From Bailinhaonella thermotolerans (GTDB lineage Bacteria > Actinomycetota > Actinomycetes > Streptosporangiales > Streptosporangiaceae), in contig NZ_QZEY01000013.1 of assembly GCF_003594875.1 (NCBI RefSeq), positions 1 through 64,000 of the forward strand: a DNA stretch of 64,000 nucleotides, in the 5' to 3' direction. Below the pieces are notes generated by a model. It saw nothing but the letters and a program-made list of their open reading frames with translations, was not told where the DNA came from and did not search any database. Each line of letters starts with the position of its first letter. Within the stretch, counting starts at the first letter, position 1. Positions 38,853-46,088 of the stretch are shown here, piece after piece. Made by a program: the position numbers and the translations under genes.

Positions 38853-40541
38853 GTGACCGATCGAATCGAGGCCGCGGCCGAAGAGCTGCGGCCCCTTGTT
38901 GAAGAGTTCATCGTGTGGGCGGGGGAGCGATCCCTCGGCGTGGACGCGGACCTCGCGGCCACTCCGGCGTTGTGGCACCGGATCGCGGTGCGTGACCGAT
39001 GCGACGTGTGGACGCGGGAGGATCTGCGGGAGGTCCTGCTCCAGCACCTTCCGCAGGTGACCGACGACCCGGAGAAGACGGGCGCGGGCACGCTGCCGGC
39101 GATGCGGGCCTACCTGGGCTTCCTCGACGAGACCGGTCGCCTGGCGCGCGGATCCGACGATCTGGCGGAGTTGACGGCGGAGCTGGACTCCATCGGGCCG
39201 GAGTTCGAGGCGGTCCTGGCCGAGCCGAACGACATCGAGTGGGACGACGAGGACGAGGACGGCCTGGGCGACTTCCGCCGCTACGCCGACCAGCTCGAAG
39301 AGCTGCCCACGATGCGGCTGGCCCCCGAATCCGAGCTGGCCGGGGCCGTGCGCGGGACGCCGTTGCTGGCCAAGGCGCGTGACCTGGCGTTGTGGGTGGG
39401 CGAGGACCGCGAGGTGGGCGAGGACGAGACGCTCACCGAGGACGAGATCGAGCAGGCCGGCCGGGCCGCGGCGCTCGGCGCGCTGGCGACCCACCCCGAG
39501 GCGCTATACGACCTGTGGGACCTGGCCGTGGACCTGGGCTTCATCGAGTCCTCCGGCGAGAACCGCGTGAGCTGCACCTACGATCCCGGCGCGTGGCCCG
39601 ACGCCTCCGACGAGGACGTCATCGCGCTGTGGATGGACGGCGTGCACTCGGTGGTGCTGGCGGACCCCGCGCCCGAGGACGACGACCTGGCCGAGGCGCT
39701 GATGGGCCTGGGCTCGGAGACGCTCATCCACCTGCTGCTCGCCCAGGGCGCGATGTCGGTGGACGAGCTGCGCGAGGACCTGGCCGAGGCCGTCGCCGAG
39801 GCGCACGAGCTGGGCGAGGAGGCCTGGGAGTCCGTCGAGGACCCCGTGGGCCACGTGATCGCCTGGCTGTCGGAGTACAACGTCGTCGAGACCGAGCCCT
39901 CCGAGGACTCGGTACGGCTGACGCCGCTGGGCCTGGCCGCCGCCGCGCACCTGGCGGGCGACGAGGGCGTCGCGGTGGACGTCCGGCCGCCGGTGGAGTC
40001 GATGCCCGCGAGCGTCCTGCTGGACATCAGCACCGGCGTCCCCGAGGAGGAGGCCGAGGCGGAGTACACCGCCTGGCTGGCGCTGCGCACCCGCGAGCAG
40101 GCCGCGCGGGAGCTGCTGGAGGCCGCCGCCAAGGACGAGGACGCCCTCGTGCGCGTGCAGGCCGCCCGCCTGGTGGACACCCTCGGTGAGGACGCCGAGC
40201 CCGCGCTCCGCGAGGCCCTGGACGTGCCGCTGCTCCGGCCGTACGCCCTGATGAGCCTCAACCGCATGGGCGCGGCGGGGGTGCCCACGCCCGGCAAGGA
40301 CGACACCAACTGGATGGTGGTGGACATCCTGAGCATCGCGCTGGGCATGGACGAGGAGGAGTTCGTCACCAGCCTCGACGAGATCGGCCCCCCGGCGGAG
40401 CTCGTCACCCTGATCGACGCGATCTGGCGTCTCCCCCACCCCGACGTGGTCGAGGTGCTGGAGAACATCGCCGCCCTCCACCCCGACAACAAGGTCTCCA
40501 AGGCGGCCCGCGGCGCCCTCTTCCGCGCCCGCTCCCGCTGA
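38853..40541 (+). CDS. Large acidic alpha-helical protein, function unknown
   Basis: A 562-residue soluble protein, strongly acidic (for example EWDDEDEDGLGDF near residue 130 and several DED/EEE runs), almost all predicted helix. The C-terminal third has HEAT/armadillo-like pairs (ALVRVQAARLVDTLGEDAEPALREAL and LPHPDVVEVLENIAALHPDNKVSKAA, quoted in parts). Similar proteins occur singly in Streptosporangiales and Streptomyces genomes as hypothetical proteins. No catalytic motif is visible. It is transcribed alone and ends in a strong hairpin. Confidence 0.85.
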   Translation: MTDRIEAAAEELRPLVEEFIVWAGERSLGVDADLAATPALWHRIAVRDRCDVWTREDLREVLLQHLPQVTDDPEKTGAGTLPAMRAYLGFLDETGRLARGSDDLAELTAELDSIGPEFEAVLAEPNDIEWDDEDEDGLGDFRRYADQLEELPTMRLAPESELAGAVRGTPLLAKARDLALWVGEDREVGEDETLTEDEIEQAGRAAALGALATHPEALYDLWDLAVDLGFIESSGENRVSCTYDPGAWPDASDEDVIALWMDGVHSVVLADPAPEDDDLAEALMGLGSETLIHLLLAQGAMSVDELREDLAEAVAEAHELGEEAWESVEDPVGHVIAWLSEYNVVETEPSEDSVRLTPLGLAAAAHLAGDEGVAVDVRPPVESMPASVLLDISTGVPEEEAEAEYTAWLALRTREQAARELLEAAAKDEDALVRVQAARLVDTLGEDAEPALREALDVPLLRPYALMSLNRMGAAGVPTPGKDDTNWMVVDILSIALGMDEEEFVTSLDEIGPPAELVTLIDAIWRLPHPDVVEVLENIAALHPDNKVSKAARGALFRARSR

Positions 40542-40563
40542 CCCGCCCTCCGGCCCCTCTCTT

Positions 40564-40619
40564 CGCGCCGATCACGCGGTTCTCGTCACACGGTGGAGTG
40601 GGACCGCGTGATCGGCGCG
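40564..40619. terminator. Strong bidirectional hairpin
   Basis: Perfect 17-bp arms CGCGCCGATCACGCGGT (40564-40580) and complement (40603-40619), 22-nt loop, between two convergent stop codons (40541 and 40624). No U-tract. The GCCGTGATCA/GATCACGCGG theme recurs in the 43.3-kb palindrome. Confidence 0.75.
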
Positions 40620-40623
40620 GGGG

Positions 40624-41475
40624 TCAGGCGAGGGGGGCGGGTTCGCCCAGCGCCGTGAGGACCGCGGGGAGCAGGACCCCGGCCCAGGTGCGGTAGCCCG
40701 GGGCGGAGGGGTGGAACCCGTCGGAGGCGAAGAATCCGGGCAGCTCCACGGGCACCTCCATCGGGGCGTGGACCGCGCCCGGGACCCCCGCGAGCGCGTG
40801 GGCCATCACGAGGTCGAGCGCGGCGGCGCGCCTGCCCAGGACGTCGCGCAGCGGCCGGGGAAGCGCGGGGAAGCGCCCCACCGGCGGCATGCCCGAGAAC
40901 ACCACCGGCGCGCCCCCGGACCTCTCCCGCAGGACGCCCGCCAGGCCGCGCACCCGCGCCGCCCAGGCTCCCAGCCGCGTCAGCTCCAGCAGGTCGTTCA
41001 CGCCCACGGCCACGACCACCACGTCCGCCGCGCCCACCCCGGGCGCGAGGTCCCGCGTCACCTCGGCCGCGTTCGCCCCGGTCCGGCCCGCCACGCTCCA
41101 GGCCACGGGCCGCCCGAGGGCCCCGGCCAGCGCCCGCGCCAGGTGCCCCGGCAACCCCTCCTCGGACGTCTCCACCCCCACCCCGGCCGCCGTGGACTCC
41201 CCCACCACGGCGAGCCGCGCCGCTCCCCCCGGCCCGCCGTACGGCCCGAGCCCCGCCCCGCCGCCCTGGCCGGACGCCCCGCCGTACGGCGTGAGCGGGG
41301 CGGCGCCGCCGTACGGCGGGGGCGGGGTGAGACCGGCGCGGGGGCCGCCCGCCTCGGGGAGGCGCGGGGTGGCGCGGCGGACGCGGACGGCCTGCGGCAG
41401 GAGCAGCGGGGCCAGGGCGGCGACGGCGGGCCAGAAGACGGGGGGCCTGGGAGCGGGGGATCCGGGGGCGGGCAC
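40624..41475 (-). CDS. SGNH/GDSL-family hydrolase (secreted or membrane-anchored)
   Basis: 283 residues: a hydrophobic N-terminal anchor (FWPAVAALAPLLLPQAV), a low-complexity linker with three PYGG units (residues about 45-85), then an SGNH esterase domain. Catalytic blocks are GESTAAGVG (nucleophile Ser), GRTGANA (Gly/Asn), VGVNDLL (Asn) and SDGFHPSAPGY (Asp/His). Substrate unknown; these enzymes deacylate lipids, sugars or peptidoglycan. The PYGG linker is coded by the CGTACGG repeat that otherwise fills intergenic gaps. Overlapping context: 3 bp after the redoxin gene, so likely co-transcribed. Confidence 0.88.
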   Translation of the reverse strand: MPAPGSPAPRPPVFWPAVAALAPLLLPQAVRVRRATPRLPEAGGPRAGLTPPPPYGGAAPLTPYGGASGQGGGAGLGPYGGPGGAARLAVVGESTAAGVGVETSEEGLPGHLARALAGALGRPVAWSVAGRTGANAAEVTRDLAPGVGAADVVVVAVGVNDLLELTRLGAWAARVRGLAGVLRERSGGAPVVFSGMPPVGRFPALPRPLRDVLGRRAAALDLVMAHALAGVPGAVHAPMEVPVELPGFFASDGFHPSAPGYRTWAGVLLPAVLTALGEPAPLA

Positions 41476-41478
41476 GGG

Positions 41479-42477
41479 TCACTCCGGCAGGGGGCGGTAG
41501 AGGGGGATCCCGGCGGATTCGAGTTCGGCGCGGAGGGTGAAGTACTCGTCGCCGAACGGGTCGATACCGGCCAGGGGCATGAGGCCGCGGCGGATGGTGA
41601 CGTCGTGCGGGGCGAGGGAGGCGGCGGCGTCGCGGTGGCGGACGGCGGCGGCCCGGCGGTCCCGGCCGAAGAACCAGGCGGCCAGGCGCGCGTGGACGCG
41701 GGCGCGGCGCTCCTCGGGCGTGGGCAGGCGCAGGTGCTCGCGCACCGCCTCGGGGGTGAGCCCGGGGTCGCCGTCGACCACCCAGCGGCGCAGGGCCTCC
41801 ATGGACCTGGCCGAGTCCAGGCCGTTCATGGACCGGAAGGTGTCGGTGGCGGTCATCGTGTCCTGCGGGCGGACGATCCGGCCCTCCTCGTCGATCCAGA
41901 CCACCGTGGGCACGTTGATCACGTTGTAGAGCTCGGCCACGAGCCCGTCGGCGTCGGTCAGCGCCGGGTGGGCCAGGTCCTTCCGCCAGGGGCGCGCGTC
42001 CTCGGGGTTCCGGTCCAGGGCCACGCTGACCACGCTGAATCCGTGCGGCGCGAGCTCGCGGTGGCGCTCGTCCCAGGCTGCCAGGTCGTACCGGCAGCCG
42101 CACCACGACGCCCAGAAGACCAGCGCGACCTTCTTCCCGCGCAGGTCCGCGAGCGCGGTCCCGTCCAGCGTGAAATCCGGCGCGACGCCCTCGGCCAGGC
42201 CGCCCTCGCCGCCCTCGCCGCCCTCGCCAAAGGCGATCACCTTCTCGTCGAGGTCGGCGACGGCCGTACGGCCGAGCAGCGCGGCGAAGCGCACGACGTC
42301 CACGCCGTCCTCGTCCTCGGCCTCCGCCGCGCGGAAGGCGGGGATGCACGCGTCGCCCTTGCACCATCCGTGCGGCTTCCGCGTCCAGCCCAGGAGGGTC
42401 GTGGCCGGGGCGCGGCCCCCGGGGGTCAGGTCGAGGCGCTCCTCGCGCCCGTCGATCAAGAGAGTGAAGGCGGTCAT
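41479..42477 (-). CDS. Thioredoxin-like (TlpA/AhpC-type) protein with CxC active site
   Basis: 332 residues. The middle region (about 95-230) is a thioredoxin fold: APDFTLDGTALADLRGKKVALVFWASWCGC, then NVPTVVWIDEEGRI with the cis-Pro. The active site reads WASWCGCRYD, a Cys-Gly-Cys rather than the Cys-x-x-Cys of ResA/TlpA. The N-terminal 90 residues contain GWCKGDACIP, two more Cys, and resemble no domain I know; the C-terminal 100 residues are helical (tetratricopeptide-like). Start ATG 42477 with AAGGAG upstream. It is divergent from a MerR regulator, with two operators between. Confidence 0.8.
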   Translation of the reverse strand: MTAFTLLIDGREERLDLTPGGRAPATTLLGWTRKPHGWCKGDACIPAFRAAEAEDEDGVDVVRFAALLGRTAVADLDEKVIAFGEGGEGGEGGLAEGVAPDFTLDGTALADLRGKKVALVFWASWCGCRYDLAAWDERHRELAPHGFSVVSVALDRNPEDARPWRKDLAHPALTDADGLVAELYNVINVPTVVWIDEEGRIVRPQDTMTATDTFRSMNGLDSARSMEALRRWVVDGDPGLTPEAVREHLRLPTPEERRARVHARLAAWFFGRDRRAAAVRHRDAAASLAPHDVTIRRGLMPLAGIDPFGDEYFTLRAELESAGIPLYRPLPE

Positions 42478-42487
42478 GCGGCACTCC

Positions 42488-42532
42488 TTGGATAGTGAAG
42501 GTATCCAATTATTAGATAGTGCTAGTATCCAA
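42488..42532. promoter_or_regulatory. Two tandem MerR-type operators
   Basis: Two 21-bp copies, at 42488-42508 and 42512-42532, each with TTRGATA and TATCCAA arms around a 7-nt centre beginning GTG; their starts are 24 bp apart. Arms are perfect in copy 1 and have one change in copy 2. They lie between divergent redoxin and MerR genes and overlap any promoter for either. This is strikingly AT-rich for the region. Confidence 0.75.
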
Positions 42533-42549
42533 TGTCAAGAGGTGAACGA

Positions 42550-43197
42550 ATGCGACTTTCCGAGCTCAGCGAACGCAGCGGCGTCCCGGTGGCGACGATC
42601 AAGTACTACCTGCGCGAGGGCCTGCTCCCGCCCGGCGAGGCCGTCTCGGCCACCCGTTCGGAGTACGGCCAGGAGCACCTGCGGCGGCTGCGCCTGGTGC
42701 GCGCGCTCGTGGAGGTGGGCCAGCTCCCGATCGCCTCGATCCGCCGCGTCCTCGCCGCCGCCGACGACGAGCACGAGCCACTGCACCTGGTCCTGGGCAC
42801 CGCCCTGTACGCCCTCAGCCCCCGCGTGGAGCCCGCCGCCGACGACCCGGAGTGGGAGCGCGCCGAATCCGACGTCAACGCCCTCCTCGGCGGACTGGGC
42901 TGGCGCGTGGACCGGACGGCCCCCGCGCGCGGCCGGCTCGCCCAGGCGGTCATGACCCTGCGCCGTCTCGGCCACCCGGTTTCGATGGACGACCTGCGCT
43001 CCTACGCCGAGTCCGCGGCCCGGCGCGCCACCACCGAGATCGGGAGCCTGCCCGCCGACGCCGGCCGCCTGGCCATGGTCGAGGCCGTCGTGGTCCGCAG
43101 CGTCCTCTACGACCAGGTGGCCCTGGCGTTCCGCCACCTGGCCCAGGAGAACGAGTCGGCCCACCGCCCCTGGCCCCACCTCCCCCCCGGCTCCTGA
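42550..43197 (+). CDS. MerR-family transcriptional regulator
   Basis: 215 residues. N-terminal MerR helix-turn-helix and wing: MRLSELSERSGVPVATIKYYLREGLLPPGEAVSATRSEYGQEHLRRLRLVRAL (quoted over its motifs only, residues 1-55), then a coiled coil (QLPIASIRRVLAAADDE) and a C-terminal effector domain without metal-binding cysteines. The ATG at 42550 has GAGGTGA upstream. The effector is unknown; its divergent partner suggests redox or an organic inducer. Confidence 0.92.
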   Translation: MRLSELSERSGVPVATIKYYLREGLLPPGEAVSATRSEYGQEHLRRLRLVRALVEVGQLPIASIRRVLAAADDEHEPLHLVLGTALYALSPRVEPAADDPEWERAESDVNALLGGLGWRVDRTAPARGRLAQAVMTLRRLGHPVSMDDLRSYAESAARRATTEIGSLPADAGRLAMVEAVVVRSVLYDQVALAFRHLAQENESAHRPWPHLPPGS

Positions 43198-43283
43198 CCC
43201 GGTCGTGCCCCTCTTGTGGCGCCCGCCGCGTCCGCGCACTCCAGCTCCGGGACGACATCTCCAGGGCGACATCTCCGGGGCGA

Positions 43284-43352
43284 CCTCCTCGCCGTGATCA
43301 TGCAGTTTTGAACACAGGGTGTGTTCAAAACTGCATGATCACGGCGAGGAGG
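43284..43352. repeat. 69-bp perfect palindrome (32-bp arms, 5-nt centre)
   Basis: Arms at 43284-43315 and 43321-43352 match without a mismatch; each contains CGCCGTGATCATGCAGTTTT. Centre is AGGGT. It lies between the MerR stop and P450 stop (convergent). It could be a terminator, but is longer than any needed and includes an AT-rich GTTTTGAACAC segment. Just upstream (about 43251-43283) is a degenerate direct repeat CGACATCTCC. Confidence 0.9.
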
Positions 43353-43398
43353 GAACCCGGGCGTGGAACGCGGGAGAGCAAACCGCGGGAAGGCCAAC

Positions 43399-43440
43399 GC
43401 GGGAGGGCGGACGCGGGAGGGCGGACGCGGGAGGGCGGAC
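43399..43440. repeat. 14-bp tandem repeat, three copies
   Basis: GCGGGAGGGCGGAC repeats three times without mismatch, with a degenerate fourth copy beyond. It lies between the palindrome and the P450 stop. Copy number is likely to vary between strains. Confidence 0.85.
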
Positions 43441-43467
43441 GCGGGGGTCGGGACCCGGGGCAGGAGG

Positions 43468-44661
43468 TCAGTGGGTCGTGGGAAGGCGTTTGAGGCGGGA
43501 GGTCAGGGCGCTCTCCTGCCAGGGGATCTCCTCGGCGGGGACGGCCAGGCGGAGGGTGGGGACGCGGTCCACGAGGACCCGCAGGGCCTCCTGGAGCTCC
43601 ATGCGGGCGAGGTTCGCGCCCAGGCAGTAGTGGGCGCCGCGGCCGAAGGAGAGGTGGGGGCACTCGCCGCGGGCGGGCCGGAAGTCGCCGGGGTCGCGGA
43701 GGACACCGGGGTCGAAGTTGGCGGCGCGGACCATGGGCAGGACCACCTCGCCCGCGGCGATCCGGCCCGAGGGCAGGTCCACGTCCTCGGTGGCGACGCG
43801 GAGCAGGGTGCTGTCGCCGGGCGGGTCCCAGCGCAGCATCTCCTCGACGGCGGCGGGGATCCGGGAGGGATCGCGGACCAGGCCGGCGTACTCCCCCTCG
43901 GAGAGCAGTCGCAGAAGGCCGCGGGCGAGCACGTTCGCGGTGGTGTCGTGGCCGGCGGCGATCAGGCCCATGACGGTGTTGACGAGTTCGTCCTCGGTCA
44001 GCCGGTCGTCCTCGTCGCGGGCGTCGAGGAGAAGGCGGAGCAGCCCGTCGCCGGGGTCGCCGCGGTGCTCGGCGACCAGCTTGCGGACGTACTCCATGAA
44101 CCGCAGCGTGCTGGTGACCTGCTCCTCCACGTTGTCCACGTGGACCGTGAGGATCGTCTCCGACCAGGCCCGCACGCGCTCGTGGTCCAGGCCCTCGACC
44201 CCGAAGATCTCGCAGATGACGGTGATCGGGATGGGGAACGTGTAGGCCTCGATCAGGTCCGTGACGGTCCCGGGCGGGCCGAGGCCGTCCAGGAGGCGGC
44301 CGGCGATCTCGCGCACGCGGGGACGCCACTTCTCGATCTGGCGCGGCGTGAACGTGCCGGAGAGCAGGCGGCGCAGGCGCGCGTGCTCCGCCCCGTCCAT
44401 GTTGACCAGGAGGTCGGGGTTGTCGCTGATGTCGAGCCCGGGCTGGATGCGCGGCGCGCCCGGGTACCGCAGGTCGCGGCTGAACCGGGGGTCCGTGAGC
44501 ACGGCGACGATGTCGGCGTGCCGTACGGCCAGCGTCACCACGTCGCCCGTGGGCAGCCGCACCGGCCCGAGAGGTTCCTCGGCCAGCCTGCGCGCCAGCT
44601 CGCGCGGCAGCGTGTGCCCCGGCCCGGACTCGAACGGAATGGTCGCGATCGGTTCGGCCAC
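43468..44661 (-). CDS. Cytochrome P450 monooxygenase
   Basis: 397-residue class I bacterial P450 (CYP105/107-like size). I-helix LIAAGHDTTANVLARG (acid-alcohol pair), K-helix EEMLRWDPP (ExxR), and heme loop LSFGRGAHYCLGANLARMEL with the thiolate Cys. The GTG at 44661 follows GGGGAG by 6 nt and gives standard length; the open frame continues to 44883 but upstream codons are not P450-like. No ferredoxin or reductase gene is adjacent, so it draws on partners elsewhere. Substrate unknown. Confidence 0.93.
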   Translation of the reverse strand: MAEPIATIPFESGPGHTLPRELARRLAEEPLGPVRLPTGDVVTLAVRHADIVAVLTDPRFSRDLRYPGAPRIQPGLDISDNPDLLVNMDGAEHARLRRLLSGTFTPRQIEKWRPRVREIAGRLLDGLGPPGTVTDLIEAYTFPIPITVICEIFGVEGLDHERVRAWSETILTVHVDNVEEQVTSTLRFMEYVRKLVAEHRGDPGDGLLRLLLDARDEDDRLTEDELVNTVMGLIAAGHDTTANVLARGLLRLLSEGEYAGLVRDPSRIPAAVEEMLRWDPPGDSTLLRVATEDVDLPSGRIAAGEVVLPMVRAANFDPGVLRDPGDFRPARGECPHLSFGRGAHYCLGANLARMELQEALRVLVDRVPTLRLAVPAEEIPWQESALTSRLKRLPTTH

Positions 44662-44910
44662 GAAGATCTCCCCACTCGGCGGTGCAATCAACGTAACCGC
44701 GGCGAGATCAGGCGGAAAGGGGCCGACGGTGTCCGAGAAGGACCCCGTCACGTCCGGGAGCGGCCCATCGAGAGGGACTCGGCGCGTACGAGAGAGGCCG
44801 TTGTGGGCGAGAGGGGCAGGTCGCGGGCGAGAAGAGCGCGACGTGAGCGAGCGGGGCCCGGGAAACGACGAAGGCCCGACCACTTCCGTGATCGAGCCTC
44901 TGCTCGCTGG
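44662..44910. other. Gap upstream of the P450, no gene seen
   Basis: The gap between the P450 start and tRNA-Glu holds open reading frame but no ribosome site, conserved motif or clear promoter; it probably contains the P450 promoter. Confidence 0.4.
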
Positions 44911-44983
44911 TAGTCCCGACCGGATTCGAACCGGCGTTACCGCCTTGAGAGGGCGGCGTCCTAGGCCACTAGACGACGGGACC
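44911..44983 (-). tRNA. tRNA-Glu (anticodon CUC)
   Basis: 73 nt on the minus strand. 5' GGTCCCG pairs with CGGGACT (G1-U72 wobble); anticodon stem CCGCC/GGCGG with loop CTCTCAA gives CUC; T-arm GCCGG-TTCGAAT-CCGGT. CCA is not encoded. It lies 331 bp downstream of tRNA-Gln on the same strand. Confidence 0.93.
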
Positions 44984-44993
44984 GTGGGATGTT

Positions 44994-45008
44994 CCCCGCT
45001 TCGCGGGG
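44994..45008. other. Short hairpin upstream of tRNA-Glu
   Basis: CCCCGC-TTC-GCGGGG, 6-bp arms, 11 bp before the tRNA-Glu 5' end on the minus strand. It may separate the two tRNA transcripts or be a processing signal. The remaining gap to 45314 shows no gene. Confidence 0.4.
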
Positions 45009-45314
45009 TTCGTCCTGAAGAACTCTACCGTATCCGGTGAGTGCTTCCGTCTTCGCTTCCGGCGCCCCCGAGGGCTCCTTCCGCCGCCGGGCCTCTCGGC
45101 TTTCGCCTTGGCGGCCCGACACGTGAAACTTTACCGCACCCTCACCACCAGTACCAACTCAACGACCCCCGCCCCGGGCCCGCAGTACGGCGCCGCCCGC
45201 GCCCGCCGGGCCGTACGGCCCGAGCCCCGGGGAAGCGAGGATCCGGCGGCCGTGAGAACCCCCGGAGAAACCGAAAAGCGGACGCCCTCTCGGACATCCG
45301 CTTCACTGATCGAG

Positions 45315-45386
45315 CTGGGGTACCAGGACTCGAACCTAGACTAACTGAACCAGAATCAGTCGTGCTGCCAATTACACCATACCCCA
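45315..45386 (-). tRNA. tRNA-Gln (anticodon CUG)
   Basis: 72 nt on the minus strand. Acceptor TGGGGTA/TACCCCA (U1-A72, typical of tRNA-Gln), anticodon stem ACTGA/TCAGT with loop TTCTGGT giving CUG, T-loop GGTTCGAGTCC. CCA not encoded. Paired with tRNA-Glu near gltX, as in other actinobacteria, where Glu-tRNA synthetase also charges tRNA-Gln. Confidence 0.95.
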
Positions 45387-45481
45387 ATGGCGGTTACGGG
45401 CCGTTCCGGCTCGCTCGCGCCCCCAAAGAATAGCCCACCTGGGGACCAACAACCAAAGCGAATGACGGAGCCGGGCGGAAG

Positions 45482-46006
45482 TCAGGATTCCAGGTCGGCG
45501 ATGGTCTCCCTCAGCCAGGCCCGTTCGGCCTTGCCGGCGGCCCTGGCGATGAGGAGGATCCCGCGCCGGTAGGGGTCCTCGACGTCCTCGGCGCGCAGGG
45601 GGGCGCCGTCGCGGTAGAAGAAGCTGGAGGGCTCCTCCAGGAAGTCCAGGCGGCGGCGCAGCACGCGGGCGCGGTCCTCGCGCGACGGGAGCGCGGACAG
45701 GAACGTCAGCAGCGTGAAGAAGCGCATCTGGTCGGAGATCTCCGAGTCCTTCGGCTCGCGCAGCCTGCGCAGCAGTTCCTCGCGTCCCGCGTCGGTGATC
45801 GAGAGCACCTGGCGCGGCGCCGGCCCCGACCCGGCCTCCTCCCTGCGGCGGAGGAGGCCCGCGGATTCCAGGCGGGCGATGGCCGGGTAGAGCGCGCCGT
45901 CGCTGACCGGGCGCACGTGCCCGGTGAGGCGGCCGATCCGCGCCCGGAGCTCGTAGCCGTGCAGCGGCTCGCCGTACAGGAATCCCAGGATCTGCAGCGC
46001 CAGCAT
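45482..46006 (-). CDS. PadR-family transcriptional regulator
   Basis: 174 residues: N-terminal PadR winged helix (LALQILGFLYGEPLHGYELRARI, residues 2-24; YPAIARLESAGLLRRREEAG) and a C-terminal dimerisation helix region. GAGGAGA precedes the ATG at 46006. It is divergent from the MATE exporter, 82 bp away, with a palindrome between; PadR proteins typically repress such exporters until a phenolic or drug binds. Confidence 0.9.
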   Translation of the reverse strand: MLALQILGFLYGEPLHGYELRARIGRLTGHVRPVSDGALYPAIARLESAGLLRRREEAGSGPAPRQVLSITDAGREELLRRLREPKDSEISDQMRFFTLLTFLSALPSREDRARVLRRRLDFLEEPSSFFYRDGAPLRAEDVEDPYRRGILLIARAAGKAERAWLRETIADLES

Positions 46007-46045
46007 CGGACGCTCTCCTCTCGGCTTGCGATCACCGGCATCGTA

Positions 46046-46074
46046 TCGCTATATCTCTAAGCGAGGTATAGCGA
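46046..46074. promoter_or_regulatory. Palindromic operator TCGCTATA-N13-TATAGCGA
   Basis: 8-bp perfect arms spaced 13 nt in the PadR-MATE intergenic region, immediately upstream of the MATE ribosome site. It is AT-rich, is likely to overlap the MATE promoter, and is the natural PadR site candidate. Confidence 0.65.
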
Positions 46075-46088
46075 AAAGAGGTAGACAC

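Noticed and set aside
43284-43352. Insertion-sequence terminal inverted repeat
   Set aside because: The arms are only 5 nt apart with no transposase or target duplication nearby; a palindromic repeat or terminator fits better.
45387-45481. Third tRNA or T-box near the tRNA pair
   Set aside because: No cloverleaf can be drawn outside the Glu and Gln tRNAs, and no T-box sequence is visible before gltX.
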